Shown: positions 11,042-21,237 of the stretch, one piece after another
How the letters are laid out: every line of letters begins with the position of its first letter
Numbering within the stretch: position 1 is the first letter of the stretch
Assembly: GCA_001600415.1 (NCBI GenBank)
Contig: BCJX01000018.1
Location: 473,534 to 537,533, forward strand
DNA: 64,000 bases
Source: Pascua guehoae
Lineage: Eukaryota > Basidiomycota > Tremellomycetes > Trichosporonales > Trichosporonaceae
Reading direction: 5' to 3'
The notes under the pieces: model-generated
Seen by the model: the letters and a program-made list of their open reading frames with translations, nothing else
Databases searched by the model: none
What the model was told of the DNA's origin: nothing
Made by a program: the position numbers and the translations under genes

Positions 11042-13722
11042 ATGAACGTCTTTGCGGACGAGGTGCGTTGTGCCCCCCCGCGGTGGTGACACTTGCTGCT
11101 GCTTCCACGCTTTGAAATCGGGGTTGAGCGGTCGCAAATGACCTATGCGATCTTTGTGGACGCGGCGGCTGTCCCGGGCTTGCAACGTTAGTGTACAAGC
11201 GCTGACCCCAGGCTACCGAGGAGCGTGGCGAGAATGCGCGTCTGTCGTCGTTTGTCGGCGCCATGGCGCTCGGCGACCTTGTAAAGTCGACGCTCGGGCC
11301 CAAGGTGAGCATGACACGCCGACGTGGGGAGCCGACCGAACGATGCTGACTGTTTAGGGCATGAACAAGATTCTCCGTGGGCATTGATGATATGATGGGA
11401 TTTCTGTTACCGACTACTAACCACCAGAGTCAATGTCGACTGGCGAGATCATGGTGACCAACGACGGCGCGACGATTCTCAAGGCCATCCAGCTCGACAA
11501 CCCGGCGGCCAAGATTCTCGTCAACATTTCCAAGGTGCAGGACGACGAGGTTGGCGACGGCACGACGTCGGTGTGTGTGCTCGCGTCCGAGCTGTTGCGC
11601 GAGGCGGAAAAGCTCGTGACCACGTCCAAGATCCACCCGCAGACGGTCGTCGAGGGCTACCGCATCGCGTCAAAGGCGGCGCTCGAGGCCCTGTCGGCGG
11701 CCGCGATTGACAACTCGCGCGACCCAGCAAAGTTCCGCGAGGACCTGTTCAACATTGCTCGCACGACCCTGTCGTCCAAGGTCCTCTCGCAGGACAAGGA
11801 CTACTTTGCAAACCTCGCCGTCGACGCCGTCCTCCGCCTCAAGGGCAGCACCGACCTCGAGCACATTCAGATTATCAAAAAGGTCGGCGGAAAGCTCACA
11901 GACTCGTACCTCGACGAGGGCTTTATTCTCGACAAGCAGATTGCAGTCAACTCGCCAAAGAGGATAGAGAATGCCAAGATTTTGATCGCAAACACTTGTG
12001 AGCTGAGCTGACTCTTGCTTGGGACAAGCTCACACCCCAGCCATGGACACGGACAAGATCAAGATCTTTGGCGCACGCGTCCGCGTAGACGGTACCGGCA
12101 AGCTCGCAGAGCTCGAGCGTGCTGAGAGGGTGCGTCTGCGTTCCACTCCATGTCTAGTCGGCCTAGCCTTGCTCCTTGGGCAGAACGCGCCGTTGCATGC
12201 CCAACCCCCAACCTCGGCCCACGCTAACCCCCGCAGGAGAAGATGAAGTCCAAGGTCCAGTCGATTGCCGCGCACGGCATCACCTGCTTTGTCAACCGCC
12301 AGCTCATCTACAACTACCCCGAGTCGCTCCTTGCCGAGTCGGGCATCATGTCGATCGAGCACGCCGACTTTGAGGGCGTCGAGCGCCTCGCACTCGTCAC
12401 TGGCGGCGAGATTGCGAGCACATTCGACGCTCCGGACAAGGTCAAGATTGGCCGCTGTGACGTGATTGAGGAGATTATGATTGGCGAGGACAAGGTGAGT
12501 GCAGCGAGCCGCGAGCCAGCGCAGCTGGCGAGCGTGGTTGGGCATGGAGGCTGGAAGATGCGGGTGTGGAGAACTGCTGGCGAGGCCGGCTGGTGGTCGC
12601 TGTTGCGATGGCTGCTGGCGATGTTGGCGACGCGGAGCGGCAGAGCATGTTGCGGTTGCGGCTACCGTGACCACCACATCCCAGACCCTAGTTGTCCACC
12701 ACACGACAGCCGCAGCCCTCTCCCCCTTGTCCAAGCCCCCGCTCATCTACCTCCACCTCTGTCTACCACCTCCCCACCACACTCTAACCCCTACACGCCC
12801 CTTCCACCGCTAACACCCCAGCTCATCAAGTTCTCCGGCGTCGCCTCTGGCGAGGCATGCACCGTCGTCCTCCGCGGCGCGACGTCGCAGATGGTCGACG
12901 AGGCCGAGCGGTCGCTGCACGACGCCCTCTCGGTCCTCTCCCAGACGGTCAAGGAGACGCGCGTCACCCTCGGCGGCGGGTGTGCCGAGATGCTCATGAG
13001 CTGCAAGGTCGAGGAGGTCGCGCGGCACGTGAGCGGCAAGAAGGCGCTCGCGGTCGAGGCGTTTGCCCACGCCCTTAGGCAGGTGCGTACGAGTGAAACT
13101 TGGGGGTTGGGGCGTTTCGTGGGGTTGCGTGGGGTTGGGACGTAGAGGGCGTGGAGTGGTGCTGGGTTGTGGATGCTGGAGGTGACTCCTACTTGCCAGC
13201 AGGCGGCTGTCACCAAGTGTCTGCCTCTGGGCCTCGTCTCTGGGCATTTGACCTACGCCACGGCGTGTTTGCTGTGTGCATCTCACGAAAGATTTGCATA
13301 GCGCACCTGATGAGGCCACCACAGCCATCCTACCCACCTACCCATCCCCTCAATCTCCTCTTCCCCCTTAGANNNNNNNNNNNNNNNNNNNNNNNNNNNN
13401 NNNNNNNNNNNNNNNNNNNNNNNNNNNNNNNNNNNNNNNNNNNCCCACCCACTAACCCCAGATGCCAACCATCCTGGCCGACAACGGCGGCTACGACTCG
13501 TCCGACCTCGTCTCGCGCCTGCGCGCCGCGCACTACGAGGGCCGCACCGACGCGGGCCTCGACATGGAAAACGGCACGATTGCATCCATGCGCGACCTCG
13601 GCGTCACCGAGTCGTTCAAGCTCAAGAAGCAGGTCATTGTCTCGGCGAGCGAGGCGAGCGAAATGATCCTCCGCGTCGACAATGTCATTCGCGCCGCACC
13701 CCGCAGGCGCGAGGCGCACTAG
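11042..13722 (+). CDS. CCT2: T-complex protein 1 subunit beta (CCT chaperonin)
   Basis: Eight exons (11042-11062, 11212-11304, 11358-11376, 11428-11997, 12041-12129, 12237-12494, 12822-13082, 13462-13722) sum to 523 residues, as expected for CCT2. The product is one of eight subunits of the cytosolic TRiC/CCT ring that folds actin, tubulin and WD proteins with ATP. Visible motifs are [31 protein letters not shown] and VGDGTTSV for ATP binding, the beta-subunit signature [29 protein letters not shown] and the C-terminal [15 protein letters not shown]. Exons 1 and 3 are only 21 and 19 nt. Introns 6 (327 nt) and 7 (379 nt) are long for this genome, and intron 7 contains the assembly gap. The coding sequence itself is intact. 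Confidence 0.95.
13373..13443. other. Assembly gap (71 Ns) in CCT2 intron 7
   Basis: A run of unknown bases lies wholly inside the last intron of CCT2, between the donor at 13083 and the acceptor before 13462. The flanking sequence is C/T-rich, so a homopolymer or low-complexity tract is a plausible cause. Confidence 0.95.
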
Positions 13723-14511
13723 GTGGGAGACTTGGGGACGTAGATTGCATGCAGATGTAGACTGGTCCGGGCGCGGTGGGGAGGTGAGCGTGGGCGTGGG
13801 CGTGTGCGTGTGCGAGGGTGTGTGAGGGTGCACAAGCTGTGTGAGGGTGTGCGAGTGCACGAGGGTGTATGAGAGTGTGCGAGGGTGTGCGAGAGTGTGC
13901 GAGGGTGTGCGAGAGTGTGCGAGGGCGCGACTTGGAGTCGCGGGCGGGCGTTGAATAGGAGGTGATGACCACTGCAAGAAGTCGCCACGCAGGGAAGGAC
14001 GGGTTGGAGCTCTGTCAGTGGAGTGCCTACAGGAATGTTAGCAGGGTGCAGCCTCGGGCGCGAGCCGTCTCGTCTGTGGCACTCATCTCTGGCCAGTACG
14101 TAACCTCTGGCACCTTGGCTTGGCCTGGCTCTTGGAGACCTCTTTGTCTTCTCCCGAGTGTTGGACATCTGAGCACTCTGCCAGACAATTTAGGCTGCCT
14201 GGATGTTCCGATAGAGTGTGCGTGGATGTGATCCTGCCCGGTCTTTGTGTGCCCATCCTTATTCCAGTGGTTGCGGTTGACCTGTTCCGTTTCTAAATTG
14301 CTACCAATTCGCAGCCCAGCTGTCCAGCCGCACAGGTGCTCCGCTCTATATACATGCATGTGATACGACGCAATTCTCAATGGTATGTGTCTCCGTCCCT
14401 GTCTCTTCCGTACCCGTCTTATCGTCTTCTTGTCTCCTTATCTTCTTATCTCACGTCACCGAGCTCACTGCGACTATATACTTTTGTCTGGCACCTCCGT
14501 CGTCCCCGAGC
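13723..14511. other. CCT2 downstream spacer
   Basis: This convergent spacer between CCT2 and the first tandem paralogue contains a GTGTGCGAGG-type minisatellite at 13785-13930. It also holds a block at about 14335-14490 that recurs downstream of the second paralogue at about 16480-16620. No gene is supported. Confidence 0.55.
13785..13930. repeat. GTGCGAGG(G/A) minisatellite
   Basis: Interleaved decamers of the type GTGTGCGAGG and GTGTGCGAGA repeat about ten times directly after the CCT2 stop codon, starting as GTGGGCGTGT and ending before 13930. They are non-coding and close to the gap region. Confidence 0.75.
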
Positions 14512-16021
14512 TTAGCCGTCAAACGACGACAGAGTCGTGAACCCGCCGACGTCAATGGTGCCGCCGCCCCCGCGCGCGAGGCGGCGCTTGATTTCGGCGC
14601 CGATCGTGTCCTCGGCGTGCTTCTGGAACGGTGCGCCGCAGACATGCTTGTGATAGCACTTGGCGTGGGCCCACGAGCCGTCGCCGGGGTTTTCAGCTTT
14701 GATCATGACGTGCATCGTGAGGTGGTCGTGGGCTTCGATGGCGGGGCAGTGCTGCGGGAGAGGGTACGACCGGACAGGTTTGCGGACCTGAAGGTGCTTG
14801 ATGATGCTCGCTTCATACATGACTGACGTGAGCACAGCAGCCAAACTAACGCAGGAGATCAACCACAGGAGGATAATGTAGTGGTAACTCTGACTCACTT
14901 TTCCAGGCCTTTGCGAGAAAAGTATGCGTGGTGTAGCGCATCGCAACGATAACCGCACCGCAGTCGTAAGCACACCCGGCGAAACCGTGGTCGCGGGTCT
15001 GGAAGTAGAGCTTGAGGCAGCAGATGCCGAGCTTGACCCACAGGTCATTCTCGCTACTGTGTCAGGTAGGATCCAGACACGGCTCGCTAATGGAAACTCA
15101 CAGCTGAGCCACACCTGACGCAAACGCCTCGGTGGGTGTGAAGAGGAGCGGCGTGTTCATCCAGGGGTAGAGCTCGACGAGGCACGAGTGGTACTCGCGC
15201 GCCGCTGCAGCATAATTGCCCGTGTTATAGTGACTGATGTTGTGAGCACATGTGGACCACTCAGATGTTCGAAACAGCAATTACTCACGACGCAGTGGCA
15301 GCTGCCTTCTTTGCGCCAACGCGGGTGACAAGGTCCTTGAGCGGCTCGACCGCATTGTCCATCTTGCGCTTGGTGGCAGGCAGTATAACCGAGGTGTACC
15401 GCTTCACTGTCGCCTTGGTCGCCGGGCAACCACTGCACGGCACAGAGGTCTTATTTTCGCTGGGGTCGTCGAGGAAGCCGTGGTGCTCGAGGTATTCAGG
15501 GATCAGAAGGAGGTGGAACCAGTGGCGGTAGATACGCCACTTCTCGTGGGCGATCGTCTTAGGGGCGAGACGCTGTGCCGTGTTGGCACCGTCGCGAATG
15601 TAGGTTTGGACGTAGCTGGTAGAGGAATGGGACAGCAGTCGGAAGGGAACCAAGGAAGGGTGGAAAGTAAGAAGGAAGGAATGCAGGGGGAAGAAGAGAG
15701 TCAGCATGGCCAAACCCTTGCATTCAAACAACGTCACAATGCGCACTCATGATCCCATCCTTCGATGAGCTGGCTGTTGAGCTCCTCGGCATCGTCATAG
15801 TCGGTGTGCTCCACAGGGAAGATGGACCAAATACGGGTGTTGAGTGACGTGTCGGTCTGGTTGAAATGCGCCTCACCAATGGGGGCAATGCGGTCGAGGG
15901 TAAACGTATCGCCGCCAACGGTAAAAGGACACAGAGCCGCCGAGCGATCGGCCCAGTGCGGGAGCCAGAAGCGGTCGTGCTCGACACCCGGGATGTGGGT
16001 AAACACAGCCGTACTGAACAT
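14512..16021 (-). CDS. Uncharacterised protein, tandem paralogue 1
   Basis: Five exons (16021-15747, 15615-15289, 15233-15102, 15056-14899, 14822-14512) give 400 residues. I do not recognise the family. It shares gene structure and sequence with the next gene: all intron phases match and exon 3 is 132 nt in both. Shared blocks are CPFT(V/L)GGD(T/M)FTL(D/K)RIAP, HFNQTDT, RIWS(I)(F/I)PVE, AHEKWRI, EAFASG(V/L)AQL and MRYTTH(T/D)FLA(K/Q)AW. A C-terminal His/Cys cluster follows: HCPA, H(V/L)MIKAE, K(C)Y then HVCG. No signal peptide or membrane helix is evident. The spaced His and Cys residues could bind metal, which is speculation. The start is the first ATG after a T/C-rich leader, aligned with the conserved N-terminal block. 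Confidence 0.8.
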
Positions 16022-16646
16022 GTTGGGCAGTGGGTACTGGGATGGTGTCGGAGGAAGAAAGTGAAGGGGGTAAAGGGAATGTGGATGGGAGAGTGAGGGA
16101 CCGAGGTGGGGGAATGTCGAGTGCAGAGAAGTGTGGCAATGGCAACGAAGAGAGGAGGAAGTGACTTGTTGAAGGTGGAAAGAGATATGGAAAGGAAGGG
16201 TGGAAGGAAGATGAAGAGAAAAATGGGAGAATGAGAGAAGAGACGAGCACACCGGGCAAGTGGTAAAAATAGGACGAGGAAGGAAACGGGTGCGAGGGAA
16301 GGTCTGGTACAGAAGGATTGTCGCGATCCAGTCAGCTTGAAAAGGTGCCACATGCCACAATCACGTCTGCTGCCGCCTGTGACCCCCTTGTGCCCAGCTG
16401 CCCTGTGTACAATTGAGCTGTTCCGCTTCCAAACTCCTAGTTACTGGCCTGGTGGCTCTCAAGTCTAATCGACTGCTCAGATGCTCCACTTTATACACAT
16501 GCATGCGGTGCTCCTCTCAATGGTATGTGCCTCTGGCCCCGTCTCATCTGTAGTGTGCAGCTGGGCAACCACTTCCTCCCTTTTGTCACCGCAACTATAT
16601 ACTTTTGTCTCCCACCTCGCTCCCCACCTTAACGAGCCAACTTGCT
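16022..16646. other. Spacer between the tandem paralogues
   Basis: It holds the leader of paralogue 1 (purine-rich on the plus strand, so T/C-rich on the sense strand) and the 3' flank of paralogue 2. The stretch 16480-16620 (TATACACATGCATGC, CTCAATGGTATGTG, then ACTATATACTTTTGTCT) matches 14335-14490, showing that the duplicated unit extends beyond the coding regions. Confidence 0.6.
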
Positions 16647-18339
16647 TCAAAAGTTGTCCTTGATCCCGACGGGAACGCTGAGCGTGCGGCTGACGCGGAT
16701 CAGGCCACCCCTGGCCCCCTCCTCGCGGCGCTTGACTTCAGCCGCGACTTTGTCCTCGGCTTGCTTCTGGAACGACTCGCCACAGACGTGCGTCTCGTAG
16801 CACTTGGAGTGGACCCACGTGCCGTCGCCGGGGCTCTCGGCCTTGATCATAAGGTGCAGCACGAGCGCGTCGTTGGCACGGACGGCAGGGCAGTGAGCGG
16901 GCGACGGGTAGAACGACAGCGGCCTACCCTCCCGCTTGTGTTCGCCGATGTATGCGTTGTACATGACTAGTGTAAGCACATTGCACAAACGCGGGAATCG
17001 AGGTCGGCTCAGGACTACGACTCACCATGCCACGCCTGGGCGAGAAAGTCGTGCGTCGTGTAGCGCATGGAGACAATGTGCTCGGCGCAGTCGCGTGCAT
17101 GCATCAGGACCTCGTAGTCCTTGGTCTGCTCGTGCAGCTTGTAGCAGGACAGCGAGAGCTTGATGTACAGCTCGCTTTCACTGCGGGGTTAGTAACCCTC
17201 CATTTGTGTCACTTGCAACTCACAGCTGGGCGAGGCCAGACGCAAACGCCTCCTGGGGCGTGAAGAGGAGCGGAGTCGCCACCCAGGGGTACAGCTCAAA
17301 AATGCAGTACAGGTATTCGCGCGCGGCGGCACCGTAGTCGCGAGTGTTGTAGAGGCTGGAATAAGTATGTGCCCCCCTTAAACGCAAGAACAGAACGAGA
17401 AGCACCCACCGCTTGGTAATAATGGTCTTCTTTTTACTGATACGCTTGATGAGCACGCTGAGCGGCTCGGCCGAGTTGTTCGCCTTGCGTTCGGTAGGAG
17501 TCGACGACGGAGCGGTCCACCACGCTGGGAGTGCCTTGGGGGAAGGCTCAGGGACCTTTTCCAGATTCTTCTTGCCACTCGCAGTGCGCTCCTTCTGGCC
17601 CTCGGTCTTCTTGGTACGCAGGTTGTGAATGAAGCCATACAGTTCGAGAGTGTGCTTGAGCAGCTCGAGGCGGAACGAGTTGTTCCAGATGCGCCACTTC
17701 TCGTGCGCCACAGTACCGGGGGCGATGGTGGGAGCCACACGGTGGTTGGGATCGTTGCGCGCAACGACGGAGATGGGCACGTATCTGGTGGGGGAAGAGG
17801 TAAAGGAGGGGAATATGGCAGGAAAGGAAGGAATGAAGGGAGGAGGAATGAAGGGAGGAGGAATGAAGGGAGGAGGAATGAAGGGAGGAGGGAGGAAAGG
17901 TAAAGAGGAAGGAAGGAAAAGAAGCACACCGGTCGAGGAGCATCGAAGAAAGTTGAGCGTAAGCGGACTGCAATAGGGCAACGAAAGCTCGCACTCACTT
18001 GTTCCACTCGTTGTTGAGTTCCTCCTCAAGCTTTTGCGCCTTCTTGCCATAGGCGGCGCCCATCTCGACCGGGATAATGGACCAGATACGCTCGTTGAAC
18101 TTGGTATCGGTCTGGTTGAAGTGCTCTTCGCGGAGCGGGGCGATGCGCTTGAGCGTGAACATGTCACCGCCGAGCGTGAACGGGCACTGACCGGCGGACC
18201 CATCCTCGGGCTGGTTGAGGGCGTTGGTCTTGGGGTTGGGCCGGGTGGCAGTGGCCATGGGGAATAGCGGGATACGGGTCATTTCGAAGAGCATCTCGGC
18301 GATGAACATTTCGGCGGGGGAGAGAGGGTCGCGGGGCAT
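16647..18339 (-). CDS. Uncharacterised protein, tandem paralogue 2
   Basis: Five exons (18339-17999, 17784-17410, 17355-17224, 17180-17026, 16966-16647) give 440 residues. It is the tandem copy of the upstream-numbered neighbour with identical intron phases. It differs by a longer N terminus (MPRDPLSPAEMFIAEMLFEM) and an insert of about 40 residues rich in Lys, Ser and Pro after LRTKKTEGQKERTASGKK. The closing block HCPAVRANDALVLHLMIKAE and KCYETHVCGESFQKQAED keeps the His/Cys pattern. Intron 1 (214 nt) contains four copies of a 15-bp repeat. No known domain, signal peptide or membrane segment is visible. Function is unknown; retention of both copies with intact frames suggests both are used. 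Confidence 0.8.
17831..17892. repeat. 15-bp minisatellite in intron 1 of paralogue 2
   Basis: The unit AGGAGGAATGAAGGG repeats four times without change on the plus strand, inside the long first intron of the minus-strand gene. The matching intron of paralogue 1 lacks it, so it arose after the duplication. Confidence 0.85.
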
Positions 18340-18979
18340 GTTGGGAGTGAAGTGAGGGTGTGAGGGTGTGGTTGAAGAGGGTGTGATGAGTGGGGTGGAA
18401 GAAACGGCACAGGCCGGAGAAGGAAGAGACTTGTAATGTCGTAATGAGAGCGAGATGGGAAAGGAAGAGGGCGAAAAGAACGAAGAGGGAAGCAGAAGGA
18501 AGAGGGAATGGAAAATGAGGAAGTTGAGAGAATGAGAAGAGAAAGATGAGCGGGGGAAGAAAAAAAATGTGAGAGGGAAGGCAAGGCAAAAGGATCGTCG
18601 CGGATGAGTCAACCCGAGTTTGCACGCTGCGCAGCAAGTAGCAGTGGTATGCAGTTGTCTTCACCGCAGTCGCGCGGCGCGTGCGGATTCGCGTCATGTG
18701 CAAGCACGCGTCATTCCTTGTCCACCGATCCACCTGGTGCGGTGGATGCCGTATACAGCGGGGTGAATAACGAACGGAGGTCCACGTCGGCCCGTGCAAC
18801 GAGGAGGAAACCTACACTGTTCAACAACTTGGATACATCAGGAATCTTCACAGAGTGTACACTGGGATGGAGTCGGGGTGGACTGGCAGCAGTGCGCAAT
18901 CAGGATAGCGAGTCGGCTAAGGCACGGGGATGTACGGATGACGAGTTTCTTCGAAGGGATGGGGAATTGGGGCTGGGGC
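18340..18979. other. Spacer between paralogue 2 and the Kex2-repeat precursor
   Basis: The left half is a T/C-rich leader on the minus strand for paralogue 2. The right half is the 3' flank of the precursor gene. Short frames are present but none is supported. Confidence 0.5.
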
Positions 18980-20578
18980 CTACTCGCGGGTGACGAGGGG
19001 GTCGTTCTCACCCTCGGCGTACGAGGGGAGGGCCTCTTCGTCAAAGCCCGCCTCGACGGCCTTGGGGTTTGCGCCGTTCTTGCGCGCCTTGGCGGCCTTG
19101 TACGCGGCCTTGGCCTGCCTGCGCACCTCGCGGCGCTCGCGGCGGCGCTGGCGGCGAAGCTCGCGGGATCCACGGCGGTGGAGGTGGACGGCGAGGAAGA
19201 CGAGCGCAAAGATGACCTGGAGGAAGGCGCCGACGACAGCACCGATCACAAACGCACGGACGGGGACAGGGAGCGACTCGAGGGCGGCACAGAGGCGCGT
19301 CGAGAAGGACGAAAAGGACGAGAAGGCGTCGTCGTCGTGGTCCTTTTGGTCCTTGTGGTCCTTGTGGTGCTTGCCGTGCTTGCCATGCTTGTGCTTGTGG
19401 TCCTTGTGCTTGTAGTCCTTGTGCTTGTGGTCCTTGTGCTTGTGGCCGTGGTGGTGCTTGTGCTTCTTGTGGTCATCGTCGTCGTCATCGTCATCGTCGT
19501 CGTCGTCGTGCTCGGCCTTCTTGAGCTTTTCGAGCTCCTTGAGCTTGGCAACGTGCTCGGCCTGTTTGGCGTTCACGTCCTCACCAGAGATGGGGAGGAT
19601 GCCAAACCATGGGTTGCCCACGGGGCGCTTGCCGGCCGGGCCATCGACAACGAGCACGTTGCCCTGGGGCTTGTGTGTCGAGTGCGGGATAAACTCTACA
19701 AACACCGCGGGCTTGCCAGGGTCTTCCTTGCTGCCGTGCTCAACGTGGCCGTGGCCGTGGCCGTGGTGGTATGCGTGCGGCACCGCGTTCGAGTGAACCC
19801 ACTCCGGGCGGCCAAACTTGGCGAGCAAGGCAGCGAGCGGACGAGGCATCCAGGACGGGCTGCGGCGACCGTCGGGGTGGTTGGGGCACGGTGCCATGCG
19901 CGCGCCCACGCCCGGCGCGGCGTCGCGCGCCTCGACGGGCGTGTCACGCTTGTGGTGCCCGGCAGCGAGGCCGAGGCGGAAGGCGTGGGGGTCGAATTGG
20001 GCGTCGGCTTCGGCGTCACGCTTGGCGGGCGCACCGCCGCCGCCGGCGAGGCCGACCTGCAGGTCGCTGAGGTCAAATGGGGCGGCCTCGGCCTCGCGCT
20101 TGTGGTGCCCGGCGGCGAGGCCGAGGCGGAAGGCGTGGGGGTCGAATTGGGCGTCGGCTTCGGCGTCACGCTTGGCGGGCGCACCGCCGCCGCCGGCGAG
20201 GCCGACCTGCAGGTCGCTGAGGTCAAATGGGGCGGCCTCGGCCTCGCGCTTGTGGTGCCCGGCGGCGAGGCCGAGGCGGAAGGCGTGGGGGTCGAATTGG
20301 GCGTCGGCTTCGGCGTCACGCTTGGCGGGCGCACCGCCGCCGCCGGCGAGGCCGACCTGCAGGTCGTTGAGGTCAAATGGTGCAGCGGTCGCGGCGACGG
20401 CTGGTTGTTAGCATCATTGCAGAAGGGTGGCGTGGGTCGCGTCGGGAGTAGTCGCCAAGCAAGACTACAAGTTTCCACGCTTGGCGGCTGTAAACGGGTG
20501 GCGATCACCGTCCCCCGCTCCCAACTCTGCCTGTGGCAACTCACCAAGGCCGCCGACGAGCGCGAGAGAGAGCTTCAT
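18980..20578 (-). CDS. Secreted membrane-anchored precursor with Kex2-type peptide repeats
   Basis: Two exons, 20578-20545 and 20400-18980, give 484 residues. The intron interrupts the signal peptide, which reads MKLSLALVGGLAVAATA when spliced. Three 50-residue repeats follow, encoded by 150-bp units at 20400-19951. Each holds two peptides bounded by KR: an APFDL(S/N)DLQVGLAGGGAPA segment and a QFDPHAFRLGLAAGHH segment. They are preceded after KR by EAEA and DAEADA respectively, the spacer style removed by dipeptidyl aminopeptidase in the yeast alpha-factor precursor. Downstream are His-rich stretches, an Asp12 run followed by Lys/His repeats, one membrane helix (FVIGAVVGAFLQVIFALVFLAV) and a basic tail with LPSYAE. 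I infer a type I membrane protein that releases small peptides on Kex2 cleavage. Whether these act as signals, repellents or metal binders cannot be told. A 763-residue open frame on the other strand is a GC-bias shadow. Confidence 0.82.
19951..20400 (-). repeat. Three tandem 150-bp coding repeats
   Basis: Units at 20251-20400, 20101-20250 and 19951-20100 are almost identical. The unit nearest the start differs at its N-terminal edge, where it merges with the signal peptide, and has Asn for Ser. The last differs by a silent base. The period is in frame (50 codons). Such identity points to recent duplication or ongoing homogenisation. Confidence 0.95.
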
Positions 20579-21237
20579 GGTAACGAGTGTGGTGATGCCC
20601 GAAGGCGAAAGGTTGGTGGGGTGAACAAGGCTGGTGGGGGAGAGAGAAGTGTTGTAGGTCAAGGTGAGGAGGTTGGAATGGACGGTGCGAATTGTGCGTT
20701 TGGTGCCGACGGCATACGCAAGTCTAGTCTTTACGCCACCCAACTTGGCACAGCGGTGCACGCTGAGAAGCAAGGGGACAGGGGCAAGGGGCTGGCTGGT
20801 GGAATTGCCAAGGCTGGGTGGCGCGGGAGCAGAAATATGGGGGAAGGGGAGGTGCGGGAAGTCACGTGTGCAGCCACGTGTGGAACCACATGTTGTGGCA
20901 GTCGCATTCACCGCAGTGGTGTGAGTGTGTCATGCATGGCACTAGTGCAGCAGTTGGACCAGCTGGATAGACCGTCTGCAGTGATAATGTCTGTATGCGT
21001 ACCGGTCAATCCCAAAGTGCCGGCAAACTACACCCCATACTACATTCACAGCTCGCGAACGTGGTCAACGTTGCCCGTGTCTTGACTGGCTCTCCCCTTG
21101 TATGCGGTTCTTCAGAGACTACTACCCTAGTGGCTTTTCTGATTCATGACATGTTTTTATTCAGCAATTCCCCTCTGCTAACCATTTTCACCTGTCCATG
21201 TATTTACGATAGCCTGGAGCAACCCTTTCCCCTCCCT
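20579..21237. promoter_or_regulatory. Promoter of the Kex2-repeat precursor
   Basis: This 659-bp spacer includes CACGTG at 20863-20868 and 20875-20880, about 290 bp before the precursor ATG, and the short 3' flank of the ABC transporter. No additional gene is seen. Confidence 0.5.

Noticed and set aside
13785..13930. CRISPR-like array
   Set aside because: The units are contiguous, without unique spacers, and the genome is eukaryotic; it is a minisatellite.
18794..21085. A 763-codon open frame on the plus strand with long Val/Leu runs
   Set aside because: It is antisense to the Kex2-repeat precursor. The Val/Leu runs are the complement of Asp/His/Lys codons, and the frame lacks a domain; the minus strand has a signal peptide, intron and membrane helix.
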